DNA of 64,000 nt, taken from the NCBI RefSeq assembly GCF_014773225.1, contig NZ_JACXAJ010000005.1, positions 62,001 through 126,000 of the forward strand. The letters run 5' to 3'. Of this stretch, positions 23,779 through 32,587 are shown in pieces. This stretch comes from Pontibacter aquaedesilientis (GTDB lineage Bacteria; Bacteroidota; Bacteroidia; Cytophagales; Hymenobacteraceae). The stretch's first letter is position 1. Each line of letters starts with the position of its first letter. A program made the translations under genes and the position numbers. The notes under the pieces are model-generated. The model made no database searches, was not told where the DNA came from, and worked only from the letters and a program-made list of their open reading frames with translations.

Positions 23779-25209
23779 TTACTTGCCTGCCTTGGCACTA
23801 CTGCCATCCAATCCGTGCTCCGAAATCAGGTATACCAGTGCGGCCATAGAGGCGGCACCGAGCTGCATTTCGCGCCGATTCACGGTTTCAAATGTGTCGA
23901 TGTGGGTGTGGTGATAATCGAAATAACGCTGGGAATCAGGCTTGAATCCAATAAGCGCTACCGTGCCTTGCCCTTTCAGGGGACCGATGTCAGCGCCCCC
24001 GCCGCCACGGGTTAAATCATGCAGTCCGTAAGGCGTTAACAAGGGTTTCCAGGTCAGCACCTGCGCAAACTGAGCGTCATTGCCGTCGATGCCGAAACCA
24101 CGTGGGGTAAAGCCACCTGCGTCAGATTCGAGGGCCGCTACGTGCTTCTCTCCTTTTGCTTTGGCTTCTTCGGCGTACTTGCGACCACCGCGCAGCCCGT
24201 TTTCCTCATTCATGAACATCACTACCCGGATGGTGCGCTTCGGACGTATACCTTGCTCTTTGAACAAACGCAGCACTTCGATGGATTGCACGCAGCCGGT
24301 GCCGTCGTCATGGGCACCCTCGCCTACATCCCAAGAGTCCAGATGGCCTCCTACCACGATGATCTCGTCGGGCTTTTCAGAGCCTTTTATCTCGCCAATC
24401 ACGTTATAAGACAGCACATCCGGGCGGGTTTCGCTCGTCATGCGCATGTAGAACTTCAACTCCGGGTCATTTTTCAGCATGGCGCTCAACTCCTCGGCTC
24501 CTTTGGTACTAATGGCCGCTGCCGGAATCTTTTCCACGCCATCTTCATAACGCATGTTACCGGTATGGGCCACATCCTGAATGTCGTTTGTCATGGAGCG
24601 CACCAATACACCCACTGCGCCCAGCTTGGCTGCCGCCACGGCACCGCCTCCACGTTGGTCTACGGCACCGCCATAGGCTGCCCCCGTTACCACATGCCTG
24701 TTGTCAAACGGACGGTTGAAGAAGACAATCTTGCCCTTTACTTTCTTTTTGCCCAGCTTCTCGAGTTCTTCGAAGTTTTGCACTTCCAGCACCTGTGCAC
24801 TCAGGCCTTGCGTGCCGGTGCCTACCGAACTGCCCAAGGCCAGTATGTTCACATCCTGGCTACCGTTGCGCCCACTAATAATCCGACCCACTTCTTTGTC
24901 GCCGCGAACCCAGTACGGCACCATCACCTCCTGCAGGTATACGCGGTCGAGGCCCATGTTCTCCATCACCTGTCGGCTCCACTCCACGGCGGCGGCGGCC
25001 TGCGGGGATCCGCTTAGGCGAGCACCGATGTTCTTGGTAAGGTAGCGCAGGTTCTCGTAGCTTTCGTGGCTGGTGAGGGCGTCGTCGTAGAACTTCCGGA
25101 TAACAGTTGAGTCGGACTTGAATGTATTTTGCTGCGCCGTAGCAGGTATAGCAGACAACATTGCTGCCCCCGCCACAAAAGCGCGTAATTTGTGTTTAAA
25201 TAACATCAT
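23779..25209 (-). CDS. Secreted M28 family metallopeptidase (carboxypeptidase Q-like)
   Basis: A 476-residue protein with a signal peptide (cleavage after IPATAQ). A protease-associated-like insert lies around residues 130-220. The M28 zinc ligands can be read in order: His and Asp in GGHLDSWD and AHDDGTG, the Glu-Glu pair in MNEENGLRGG, Asp in ALESDAGG, and His in HHTHIDTFE. The order and spacing resemble plasma glutamate carboxypeptidase/carboxypeptidase Q. It probably trims dipeptides or peptide ends in the periplasm. It lies 101 bp after the DUF1028 gene on the same strand and could be co-transcribed with it. Confidence 0.9.
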   Translation of the reverse strand: MMLFKHKLRAFVAGAAMLSAIPATAQQNTFKSDSTVIRKFYDDALTSHESYENLRYLTKNIGARLSGSPQAAAAVEWSRQVMENMGLDRVYLQEVMVPYWVRGDKEVGRIISGRNGSQDVNILALGSSVGTGTQGLSAQVLEVQNFEELEKLGKKKVKGKIVFFNRPFDNRHVVTGAAYGGAVDQRGGGAVAAAKLGAVGVLVRSMTNDIQDVAHTGNMRYEDGVEKIPAAAISTKGAEELSAMLKNDPELKFYMRMTSETRPDVLSYNVIGEIKGSEKPDEIIVVGGHLDSWDVGEGAHDDGTGCVQSIEVLRLFKEQGIRPKRTIRVVMFMNEENGLRGGRKYAEEAKAKGEKHVAALESDAGGFTPRGFGIDGNDAQFAQVLTWKPLLTPYGLHDLTRGGGGADIGPLKGQGTVALIGFKPDSQRYFDYHHTHIDTFETVNRREMQLGAASMAALVYLISEHGLDGSSAKAGK

Positions 25210-25310
25210 CAGGTGAATAATGCGTGAAAGGTTTGTTTAGATTAGTTTGTGGCTTTAATATAAGCAATCTATTTGAAGTATAGACAACAATCGCCAATTT
25301 CCGGCTATAC

Positions 25311-26306
25311 CTACTTCACTTGCAGCACCTTCTGCAGGTCTTGAGCACTTAGGGTGAGCAGCCCTACTTCGGGTAGGCGCTCTGTCAGTTCTTTCCAGTT
25401 TTTGTCTTTTTTGTATACCTCCTTCAGTAGTTTGGTGGCCCCGCTGATGTCGCCGTTGTTGGCCAGCGTGATGGCGTGCCAGTACTTCATTTCGAGGTTG
25501 TTCGGGAACATGGTCTCGGCTTTGCCATACTCTTCCATGGCCTTCTCCATCTGCCCCTTCTCCACGGCCAAGTCGCCATTGTTCATGTGCTCGTAGGCAC
25601 GGTATACCTTGAGCAGTCGCTCCAGTTCGTCCAGCGGTTTTTCGTGATCGTCTACCCGCAGGTCGATGGTTTTGTCGTCCCAAGGCTGGCCTGTGGCTTT
25701 GCCGCGCACCACTACCAGCGCCGCCGACTGTTTGCCCCGGATGTCGCCTCCCTCCCGCTCGGCTGCCTGCATGGCCAGCAGTACCCGCTCAGCCAGTGGC
25801 TTGCCTGCACTTGTTTCAAAGGCCTTGGCCATGGCGGGCCATACCTTATCGGTGAGCATCATGTTGGCCTGCACCGAGAAATTTGTGCCGACGGTGTGCC
25901 CCGCATAGCGGATGCACTGCTTGCCCGTATGTGTCGCCACCCGTCCCTGCGCGTCCAGTATCGACACCTGCCGCACTTCACGGCCTTCGTCTTCGGCCAG
26001 CAACATATCCAGCGCTTCCTGCGGCGACTTGCCCTCTTTCAGCAAAGCAAGCCCGCGCAAGCCGAATGACTTGTTCACAAAAGACTGGGTGGCCACTACG
26101 CCCACGCCCGCTTCTACCCAGGGCACGGCCGTGCCCACCGAGAACCAGTGGCTTTGCACGCCTACGGCCATCTCGCCGGTCTTCGCGTCGCGGGCTACAA
26201 TCGAATAGGTATGGGCCAGGGGCTCTTCACTTTTAAACACCTGCGCCTGTGTGGAGAAATGTGTCACGGTGAGAAGGAGGGTTAGTATGGAGAATAGTTT
26301 TTTCAT
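25311..26306 (-). CDS. DUF1028 protein with C-terminal TPR-like region, exported
   Basis: A 331-residue protein with a signal peptide (cleavage after FSTQAQ). Residues about 30-225 match DUF1028, an Ntn-hydrolase-like domain: HTYSIVARDAKTGEMAVGVQ, then WVEAGVGVVATQSFVN, FSVQANMM and a late GGDIRGKQSAAL. The region after about residue 235 forms paired helices (YEHMNNGDLAVEKGQMEKA ... WHAITLANNGDISGATKLLKEV) typical of tetratricopeptide repeats. The enzymatic role of DUF1028 proteins is not settled. Neighbours on this strand include peptidase-like genes, so a role in degrading exported peptides or amides is possible. Confidence 0.88.
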   Translation of the reverse strand: MKKLFSILTLLLTVTHFSTQAQVFKSEEPLAHTYSIVARDAKTGEMAVGVQSHWFSVGTAVPWVEAGVGVVATQSFVNKSFGLRGLALLKEGKSPQEALDMLLAEDEGREVRQVSILDAQGRVATHTGKQCIRYAGHTVGTNFSVQANMMLTDKVWPAMAKAFETSAGKPLAERVLLAMQAAEREGGDIRGKQSAALVVVRGKATGQPWDDKTIDLRVDDHEKPLDELERLLKVYRAYEHMNNGDLAVEKGQMEKAMEEYGKAETMFPNNLEMKYWHAITLANNGDISGATKLLKEVYKKDKNWKELTERLPEVGLLTLSAQDLQKVLQVK

Positions 26307-26358
26307 GGGGAGTACAGAGTTTAAGTAGGTTAGGTTATACCCGCAGTTATTGTTCGTG

Positions 26359-27396
26359 TTAGATTGTTTTAAGTATATCTTCTAATGACAGATGACTTTC
26401 TTTGAACAGTCTGTCTTTATACCCTATATGCAGCTTATCGAAAAGTCTTGTCATATTGAAGCCTGTTGCATAAAAGTACACGCCAGACTTTGGCGTCAGG
26501 TATAGCCATTGATCTTTCTCTAATTTGTAACCTTTGAAAGCATGGTAAGCATGATACGCTGAATCTGTCTGCTGTAATTTAGCATCCGGTAGCTTTTGGG
26601 AGAACTTTTCGTAGAGCTTTTGTTCTACATACCTTGCCGTACCTTCTAGTGTTTCGTAAGTACTTTCAACAGTTCCAATGTCAAGATCGAGTTTCCGCTT
26701 TGCTTCATCTCTGCGCGTTTCCCTTTCTTTGAAGAAGGCTGCAATCAGTTCTCTGATCTCATTCCGATCATCAGAAGCTAAAGCCTGCAGCAAGAGTTCG
26801 TTTTCTTTGTCCACTGCAGTTTTGAACCACGCATGCTCTTTATAAAGCTCCTTTAGCTTGCTCTTCTGAGAAGAAGCTGCGTGGTTGCCAAAGCGCTCAA
26901 GATAGTCTTTGTGCTGGAATTGAAATCCGTGAAAGTACTCATGTACAACCATCGTCACCCATACCTCTACAGATTCCACGTCTTCTATCACGTCGCGGGT
27001 TTCTTCAAAACCGCTGCAATGCATAAAGGGCACATAATTATCATAGGCACTTGAGTCTCCAAGAGTGAAGTTCACAGCCATGTGAAAAGGAGTACTGTCA
27101 AGGCGGGAGGCGGTTTTGTATACCTTTATTGCGCTGCTTTTGAAAACTGCAATTGGGTTATAAATTGCTAAAAACCGCGCCGTAGGATTGGCTATGAACG
27201 ATGTGGAATCGGTGTAGTATATTAACGGTACGTCATACTGCTTTTCATCGAAGCCCGGCCAAATATCTTTTGCTATGGCTGGTTTGAGATCATACATATA
27301 CGCCATCCTGTCAAATACCAATTGCTCCGTACTAGCCAATTTTTTATTGCAAGAGAATGCTATTGTAATCAGCAAAAGTAAAATCAGTCTGTTCAT
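26359..27396 (-). CDS. Lipoprotein with HExxH metalloprotease-like motif
   Basis: I chose the ATG at 27396 because it begins a lipoprotein signal (MNRLILLLLITIAFSC, lipidated Cys16). It also makes a 4-bp ATGA overlap with the upstream acetyltransferase gene. The frame extends 10 codons further upstream, but that start would bury the signal. The 345-residue product carries HEYFH (His152, Glu153, His156), the zinc motif of gluzincin-type peptidases. A third ligand may lie in the conserved-looking glutamate-rich helices that follow. Lys and Glu are abundant in the second half. No acidic sorting signal follows the cysteine, so a periplasmic-side anchor is more likely than the cell surface. I do not recognise the family. 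Confidence 0.75.
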   Translation of the reverse strand: MNRLILLLLITIAFSCNKKLASTEQLVFDRMAYMYDLKPAIAKDIWPGFDEKQYDVPLIYYTDSTSFIANPTARFLAIYNPIAVFKSSAIKVYKTASRLDSTPFHMAVNFTLGDSSAYDNYVPFMHCSGFEETRDVIEDVESVEVWVTMVVHEYFHGFQFQHKDYLERFGNHAASSQKSKLKELYKEHAWFKTAVDKENELLLQALASDDRNEIRELIAAFFKERETRRDEAKRKLDLDIGTVESTYETLEGTARYVEQKLYEKFSQKLPDAKLQQTDSAYHAYHAFKGYKLEKDQWLYLTPKSGVYFYATGFNMTRLFDKLHIGYKDRLFKESHLSLEDILKTI

Positions 27397-27923
27397 CGGA
27401 TTTGAGGTTTCGAAATATTGAACCAATAATGTGGAATACCTTCCAAATCAAAAGTACCCATAAGTTTAAGCCCTACCTTTTCCAGAACTTTTCTGGACGT
27501 GGCATTTTCCACATCACACATCCCATACACTCTCTCCAATACCAGTCGTTCGAAACCATATTTTAATGAAGCATTTGCAGCCTCTGTTGCGTAACCTCGC
27601 CCCCAGTATCTTCTTATCAACCTATACCCCAAATCATGATAGTTGATGTGGTTATTAGTCCGGTCTTTAACAAGCTTTAGTCCTGCCCACCCAACAAAGT
27701 TGTTACTTTCTTTTTCGACCACTGCCCACCTTCCAATCCCATTTTCCTGATACTGCTTTCTTATAAAATCGATGGTCTCTCTTGCTTCCGCAATTTGTTT
27801 GATAGGTTTGTTTCCTAGATACCGCTGCACTTCAACATCCGAGTCAAGTTCAAACATACCAAGATCATCAGAAGGTAAAAGCTCTCTCAATATAAGCCGT
27901 TCTGTCTCTACAAAGATGTGCAT
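27393..27923 (-). CDS. GNAT family N-acetyltransferase (RimJ/RimL-like)
   Basis: A 176-residue protein with the GNAT acetyl-CoA pattern. It opens with VETERLILRELLPSDD, typical of the RimJ/RimL-like group. The pyrophosphate loop region reads LGYRLIRRYWGRGYATEA, followed by LERVYGMCDVENATSRKVLEKVGL. The substrate is unknown; this group acetylates ribosomal protein N-termini, amino acids or drugs. Its stop overlaps the start of the HExxH lipoprotein gene by 4 bp, so translation of the two may be coupled although they share no obvious function. Confidence 0.87.
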   Translation of the reverse strand: MHIFVETERLILRELLPSDDLGMFELDSDVEVQRYLGNKPIKQIAEARETIDFIRKQYQENGIGRWAVVEKESNNFVGWAGLKLVKDRTNNHINYHDLGYRLIRRYWGRGYATEAANASLKYGFERLVLERVYGMCDVENATSRKVLEKVGLKLMGTFDLEGIPHYWFNISKPQIR

Positions 27924-28197
27924 GTCATGTAGTTTTTAGTACAAGTTCATGTTTAAAAATTAACTAAAGAGTCCTTAATTATTAATAGGATTAACTTACT
28001 TGGCTTATACTTACCCCGAAATCAAATATCTCCCTCCTTTATCCTCTTTAATTTAAATTCCTTAAATTACACCACAATATAAGCATTCTCCCCTTATATA
28101 GGGAATTCCCTACCTTCTTACAACCCATCTTCATTTCAGAAGTATAACAGTACAAAAACAGCTCAAACCGGGAATATTAAACCCAGAGTATCCTTTT

Positions 28198-29016
28198 ATG
28201 ACCAAACCCTTCAACGAGAAAAAACAGCAGCGCATGGCCATGCTGATAGATGGCGACAACGCGCAACCAACCCTGATTGTTAAAATACTGGCCGAGGCCG
28301 GCAAATACGGGCAAACCACCATCCGCCGCATTTACGGTGACTGGACCACCCCGCAGATGAACGGCTGGAAAGACTGCCTGAATAACCACGCCATACAGCC
28401 CATTCAGCAGTTCCGCTATACCGTGGGCAAAAACGCCACCGACAGCGCCATGATCATCGACGCGATGGACCTGCTGCACAGCCACCTGGTAGATGGTTTC
28501 TGCATCGTGTCGTCTGACAGCGACTATACCCGACTGGCAACCCGTATCCGGGAGGCAGGCATCTTTGTGATGGGCATCGGGCAGCGTAAGACGCCCAAGC
28601 CGTTTGTGAACGCCTGCAACATTTTTATCTACACCGAAAACCTGACGGACGATATCGACGAAAAGCAAATTGCAGCAGCCGATAAAATAACACCAAACGG
28701 ACAGGACAACCCACGACCGAACCCGGTGCCGATGCTGAAAGAAGCCTTTACGATGGCGGTGGGCGAAGACGGTTGGGCACATCTGGGAGGCATCGGCACC
28801 AGCCTGCGTACCCTCGATCCGGCCTTCGATCCGCGCACGTTTGGGTATAGCCAGCTCATTCAGCTCATCAAAGCGCATAAAGACCTGTTCACGATCCGCA
28901 AGGAAGACGACAAAGGCTCCTCGGCGGTCTATGTGAAGCGCCGCAGTGCGGTCAAAAGGCGCAAGCCATCCAAAGCAAAGGAAACATCTTCGGCCAAGGA
29001 AGAGCGGCACAACTAA
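28198..29016 (+). CDS. NYN domain nuclease with OST-HTH/LOTUS domain
   Basis: A 272-residue cytoplasmic protein. Residues about 13-145 form a NYN (PIN-like) domain with its acidic residues in place: MLIDGDNA, NATDSAMIIDAMDLL and IVSSDSDYTRL. Residues about 180-245 (MLKEAFTMAVGEDGWAHLGG ... FDPRTFGYSQLIQLI) match an OST-HTH/LOTUS RNA-binding module. The C-terminal tail is Lys/Arg-rich. Together this suggests a structure-specific RNA nuclease or RNA-binding factor. In the family the aspartates bind a metal ion. The gene is followed by a terminator and stands alone between divergent and tandem neighbours. Confidence 0.88.
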   Translation: MTKPFNEKKQQRMAMLIDGDNAQPTLIVKILAEAGKYGQTTIRRIYGDWTTPQMNGWKDCLNNHAIQPIQQFRYTVGKNATDSAMIIDAMDLLHSHLVDGFCIVSSDSDYTRLATRIREAGIFVMGIGQRKTPKPFVNACNIFIYTENLTDDIDEKQIAAADKITPNGQDNPRPNPVPMLKEAFTMAVGEDGWAHLGGIGTSLRTLDPAFDPRTFGYSQLIQLIKAHKDLFTIRKEDDKGSSAVYVKRRSAVKRRKPSKAKETSSAKEERHN

Positions 29017-29038
29017 ATCGTCCCTGAAAATTAACATC

Positions 29039-29077
29039 AACAGCCTTTTCCTGTTTACCCGGGGAAAGGCTGTTTTT
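29039..29077 (+). terminator. Rho-independent terminator after the NYN gene
   Basis: AACAGCCTTT pairs with AAAGGCTGTT, extended by a G-T wobble and two C-G pairs, with a short T run after the stem. It lies 22 bp after the stop codon. Confidence 0.7.
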
Positions 29078-29147
29078 ATTTTAGCGGCATCCGCTTTCGA
29101 ACAACCACCTAAATCACTAACTTACAGCACACTAAACCTACACCACT

Positions 29148-30008
29148 ATGAAAAAACTTGCCTTCCTTTTGGCGCTCTGCCTGTTTATCTTCCAGGCCGC
29201 CACTGCCCAGGAGAAGATGTCCTGCTGCGTAAAACCAGCTTCCAATGAGGCTACCACACAATTTGCCATGCTGGCCAACGACAAGTCCTTTGTAGAGAAA
29301 CACGAAAATCCGCTGCCCTTCACGCTCCAGAAACAGGCAGGCAAGACCATTACCTACAAGACCCCGGATGGCAAAACGGCCAGCGCTTACGAGATAAAAG
29401 CGGCCAAGAAAACTAATAACTACCTTTTTGTGATTCATGAATGGTGGGGTCTTAACGACTACATTAAACAAGAGGCTGAGCGGCTTCACCGCGAACTAGG
29501 TGATGTGAACGTGATTGCCCTGGACTTATATGACGGCAAAATCGCCAAAGAGCGGGAACAGGCGATGCAGTATATGCAGGCTGTGAATAACGAACGTGCG
29601 AAAGCTATCATCCAAGGGGCTATTACCTATGCCGGGTCAAAAGCCGACATTACCACCATTGGCTGGTGTTTTGGCGGTGGCTGGTCACTGCAGGCCGCCC
29701 TGCTGGCCGGGAATCAGGCAGAGGCAGCCGTTATTTATTATGGCATGCCGGAACGTGATGTGGAGCGACTGAAAACACTGAAGGCTCCGGTACTGGGTAT
29801 TTTCGCCGAACAGGATGGTTCCATTACACCGGAAATAGTGCGCGACTTCGAGGCAAAAATGAAGGAAGCAGACAAAAAGGTGACGATCAAAATGTATGAT
29901 GCCGTGCACGCCTTTGCAAACCCGAGCAATCCCAAATATGATCAAGAGGCAGCCGAGGATGCTCACAAACTAGCGGTGGAGTTTATCAGAAAGCACTTGG
30001 ATGAATAG
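29148..30008 (+). CDS. Exported dienelactone hydrolase family protein
   Basis: A 286-residue alpha/beta hydrolase with a signal peptide (cleavage after FQAATAQ). The catalytic triad of dienelactone hydrolases can be placed: Cys174 in GWCFGGGWS, Asp223 in EQDGSITPE and His254 in DAVHAFANP. HEWWGLN (97-103) supplies the oxyanion region. Export is unusual for this mostly cytoplasmic family, but such forms are common in Bacteroidota. After the signal there is an added segment with a Cys pair (SCCVKP, residues 25-30) and a 40-residue extension before the core. The substrate is unknown. It converges with the barrel-protein gene 7 bp away. Confidence 0.88.
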   Translation: MKKLAFLLALCLFIFQAATAQEKMSCCVKPASNEATTQFAMLANDKSFVEKHENPLPFTLQKQAGKTITYKTPDGKTASAYEIKAAKKTNNYLFVIHEWWGLNDYIKQEAERLHRELGDVNVIALDLYDGKIAKEREQAMQYMQAVNNERAKAIIQGAITYAGSKADITTIGWCFGGGWSLQAALLAGNQAEAAVIYYGMPERDVERLKTLKAPVLGIFAEQDGSITPEIVRDFEAKMKEADKKVTIKMYDAVHAFANPSNPKYDQEAAEDAHKLAVEFIRKHLDE

Positions 30009-30015
30009 CGAAGAC

Positions 30016-30618
30016 TTAAATACTGAAGCCAATTGTCGCCGAAATGTTTCGGAACTTGCCTTCGGCGTCGTTGTCATTGAATACCGTCATTAGGCCATGG
30101 GTATACATAAGGTCGAGCTCAACGAAACGAAGCAACCTGATCCCCGCACCTCCGTGCAGCGAGAACTGAGCATTGCGGATGTTGCGACGGCGCACGTCCA
30201 GGTTGTTATCGCTCACGCCCACATTGTAGCCAAACGAAGGACCCGCCATGACGCGAAATATGGTAGAACTACCGCTGCTGCTGTTATAAACGTTTTCCAT
30301 ACCGATCAGCACAGGCGCCCTGACGTAGTGCAGCCGTACTTCGTCGCTTTCGCCGGAGCGGGGTTGGATGGTGCGCTGTATGGTTACTTTGTTACTCACA
30401 AAGTCCACGCCCGGCTGCACATAAAAGCGCTCGCCGATACGCGCAAAAGCGCCAAATTCGGTGCCCAGCCCCGATGATTTTTCTACCAGCGTTGGGTCGC
30501 TACTGATGTTGGCCACATTGAGACCGATTTTACCGCCCAACCGAACAGGTGTATCCTGCGCAGAAACGGTGTGAATGAAGCCATATAAAAATAGCAGCAG
30601 TAAAATAGACTTTTTCAT
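30016..30618 (-). CDS. Outer-membrane beta-barrel protein (porin-like, PorT-type fold)
   Basis: A 200-residue protein with a signal peptide (cleavage after VSAQ). Alternating strands follow (RLGGKIGLNVANI, FYVQPGVDFVSNKV, LHYVRAPVLIGMENV, FRVMAGPSFGYNVGV, SLHGGAGIRLLRFVELDLMY). It ends NISATIGFSI, a typical last outer-membrane strand. The pattern suits the small 8-strand barrels of Bacteroidota. No specific function can be assigned. Confidence 0.82.
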   Translation of the reverse strand: MKKSILLLLFLYGFIHTVSAQDTPVRLGGKIGLNVANISSDPTLVEKSSGLGTEFGAFARIGERFYVQPGVDFVSNKVTIQRTIQPRSGESDEVRLHYVRAPVLIGMENVYNSSSGSSTIFRVMAGPSFGYNVGVSDNNLDVRRRNIRNAQFSLHGGAGIRLLRFVELDLMYTHGLMTVFNDNDAEGKFRNISATIGFSI

Positions 30619-30815
30619 AACCTGGCGTTTATGGTGTGGGTATCGATGTTCACAGAATCATGCGTTGCAGGTATAGCACAACACTTTATTTAACTGATTT
30701 TTAGCAACATATGTTTACAACCTAACTAGTACACCAGCTTCAGTAAAAGGCGAACAGCTTTTGCGCTGAAACTATTTTCACGATCTGTGAATTACCTAAA
30801 TCCCTAAGAAGAGAA

Positions 30816-31376
30816 ATGAAAACTACAGCAACGTCTCCACCGATTACTGTTTCCCCCGAGCTTGCGCTGCATGAGGCTCAGGTATCCGACGCTGAGGCGC
30901 TTTACCAGCTTATAGACAAGCACCGGCTTTACATGCGGGAATGGCTGCCTTTTGTCGATCATAGGGTTTCGGCTGCCGACACCGAGCTATACCTGCGCAC
31001 CGTTACAGCCCCCGGCAACATACAGGATCAGGTATACACCATTCGCTACCACGGCCAGGTGATTGGCGTGATTGGATATAAGTCGATTGACCGTGCCAAC
31101 AGCAGGCTGGAGATTGGCTATTGGCTGGGTGAGAATTTCCAAGGCAAGGGCATCATGGCACGGAGTTGTGAGGCAATGATAAAGCAGGCCTTCGAGCAGA
31201 TGCACATCAACCGGATTCAGATAAAAGTAGGCGTTGGCAACCACAAAAGCAGCCGCATTCCAAAACGACTGGGGTTTATACTGGAAGGTATAGAACGCGA
31301 CGGGGAATGGCTTCGGGGCCGCTTCATCGACCTGGAGGTATACAGCCTGCTGAAGCGGGAGTGGCATAAAAAGTAA
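30816..31376 (+). CDS. GNAT family N-acetyltransferase (RimL-like)
   Basis: A 186-residue protein resembling ribosomal-protein-serine acetyltransferases. It opens with ELALHEAQVSDAEALYQLID, contains YMREWLPFVD (typical of RimL-like enzymes), and has the acetyl-CoA loop YWLGENFQGKGIMARSCEAM followed by NRIQIKVGVGNHKSSRIPKRLGF. The residue after the Ser-Ser pair is unusual (RIPKRLGF where many relatives have AVAERLGF). The exact substrate is unknown. It converges with the AI-2E family gene 7 bp away. Confidence 0.87.
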   Translation: MKTTATSPPITVSPELALHEAQVSDAEALYQLIDKHRLYMREWLPFVDHRVSAADTELYLRTVTAPGNIQDQVYTIRYHGQVIGVIGYKSIDRANSRLEIGYWLGENFQGKGIMARSCEAMIKQAFEQMHINRIQIKVGVGNHKSSRIPKRLGFILEGIERDGEWLRGRFIDLEVYSLLKREWHKK

Positions 31377-31383
31377 TCCGATG

Positions 31384-32478
31384 CTACTTCCGGCGAAAGC
31401 GGTTCAGCTTGATCGTAGGTTTGGCCTTTGGCTTGGCAGACACTTTACTTCCCAGCAACAGCGACACCGGCCTGAGTTCTTCGTGCTTGTCGGCAATGAG
31501 CTTCAGGATAGCCAGAAAGGGCACAAACAAAATCATACCCGAAGCCCCCCAGATAATCCCGCCCGCCACAATAGCCAGCAGGGTAAACAGCATATTTACC
31601 TGCAGACGGTAACTCACCGCCAACGGGAAAATCAGGTTGGCCTCCAGATACTGCACCACCGAGAACACGATGATCACCCCGATCGGATACCACACCGAGT
31701 CGTAAGTAATCCAGGCGACTGCCATGGGCAGAATGGCCCCGATCGTAATGCCCACATAAGGTATAAAGGTGAGGATAGAAGCTACAATACCGAAAAATAT
31801 GGCATGCGGTATACCTAGCAGCAGTAGACCAACACTGTTAAGCACGCCCACTACTGCATACACAATAATCATCCCTTTGATAAAATTATAGTAGGTGGTG
31901 ATGGTCTCATGCAGTATGCTGCGGATCTTGCTATGCTCAGATTTGGGGAACATAGAGAACAGCGCGGCTGCCAGTTGCTCCCGGTTAAACAGAATAAGCG
32001 CGGCATACAGCGGAATCAGCAGGACCAGCACTACGGTCTTTAGGGATGCGAAGAGCACCCCCTGTATCATGTCAAACACCTGGGAGGTGGCGTCTTTCAC
32101 AAGCCCTTCTATCCAGCTGCTCCGCTGTGCATCGTCTATACCGAACTGGTGCTCCAGGTACCGGTTCAGCTGCTGCCAGGCACCGAGCAGTTTGTCCTGA
32201 AGCACAGGCCACTCCTGGCCAAAGCTGGCCATTTGCCGCACCAACAGCCAACTCATGCCCCCGACAAACAGCACCAGCGCCAGCAAACAAAGCAAGATCG
32301 CACTCCAGCGTCGCCAACCCCGCTCTTCCATCCAACGCACAATGGGGTATAGCACAAAACTGATAAGCAACGAAAAACTAAAAGGAATAAAAAGGGTGCG
32401 CCCAAAATACAGCAAAGCAGCTACCAACAAGGTATACTGTAGCAACTTTAGCCAGTTCACGTTGGGGCTTTTTTCCAT
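31384..32478 (-). CDS. AI-2E/PerM family membrane permease
   Basis: A 364-residue integral membrane protein with about seven to eight hydrophobic segments in the family arrangement. Two segments lie near the N-terminus (LLYFGRTLFIPFSFSLLISF), then a soluble stretch (about 95-145). Next come ITTYYNFIKGMIIVYAVVGV and the C-terminal core LGIPHAIFFGIVASILTFIPYVG with its conserved FIPYVG. Members export autoinducer-2 or act as Na+(Li+)/H+ antiporters, so the substrate is open. The C-terminus is basic (KPKAKPTIKLNRFRRK). Confidence 0.9.
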   Translation of the reverse strand: MEKSPNVNWLKLLQYTLLVAALLYFGRTLFIPFSFSLLISFVLYPIVRWMEERGWRRWSAILLCLLALVLFVGGMSWLLVRQMASFGQEWPVLQDKLLGAWQQLNRYLEHQFGIDDAQRSSWIEGLVKDATSQVFDMIQGVLFASLKTVVLVLLIPLYAALILFNREQLAAALFSMFPKSEHSKIRSILHETITTYYNFIKGMIIVYAVVGVLNSVGLLLLGIPHAIFFGIVASILTFIPYVGITIGAILPMAVAWITYDSVWYPIGVIIVFSVVQYLEANLIFPLAVSYRLQVNMLFTLLAIVAGGIIWGASGMILFVPFLAILKLIADKHEELRPVSLLLGSKVSAKPKAKPTIKLNRFRRK

Positions 32479-32587
32479 ATTTGAGTATATTGGGTGCCTG
32501 TTTCCGTGCAGGGGTACACAGGCAACTGATACTTCTGTACTATTTCTAATAAATCACAAAATCCTAAGCATACACACCCCTATACCT

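Noticed and set aside
28177-29040. 287-codon minus-strand frame opposite the NYN gene
   Set aside because: The plus-strand protein has two known domains; the antisense frame has none.
32255-32587. Upstream extension of the M28 peptidase frame
   Set aside because: It overlaps the divergent AI-2E gene and would place a signal peptide inside the protein; the ATG at 32588 is better.
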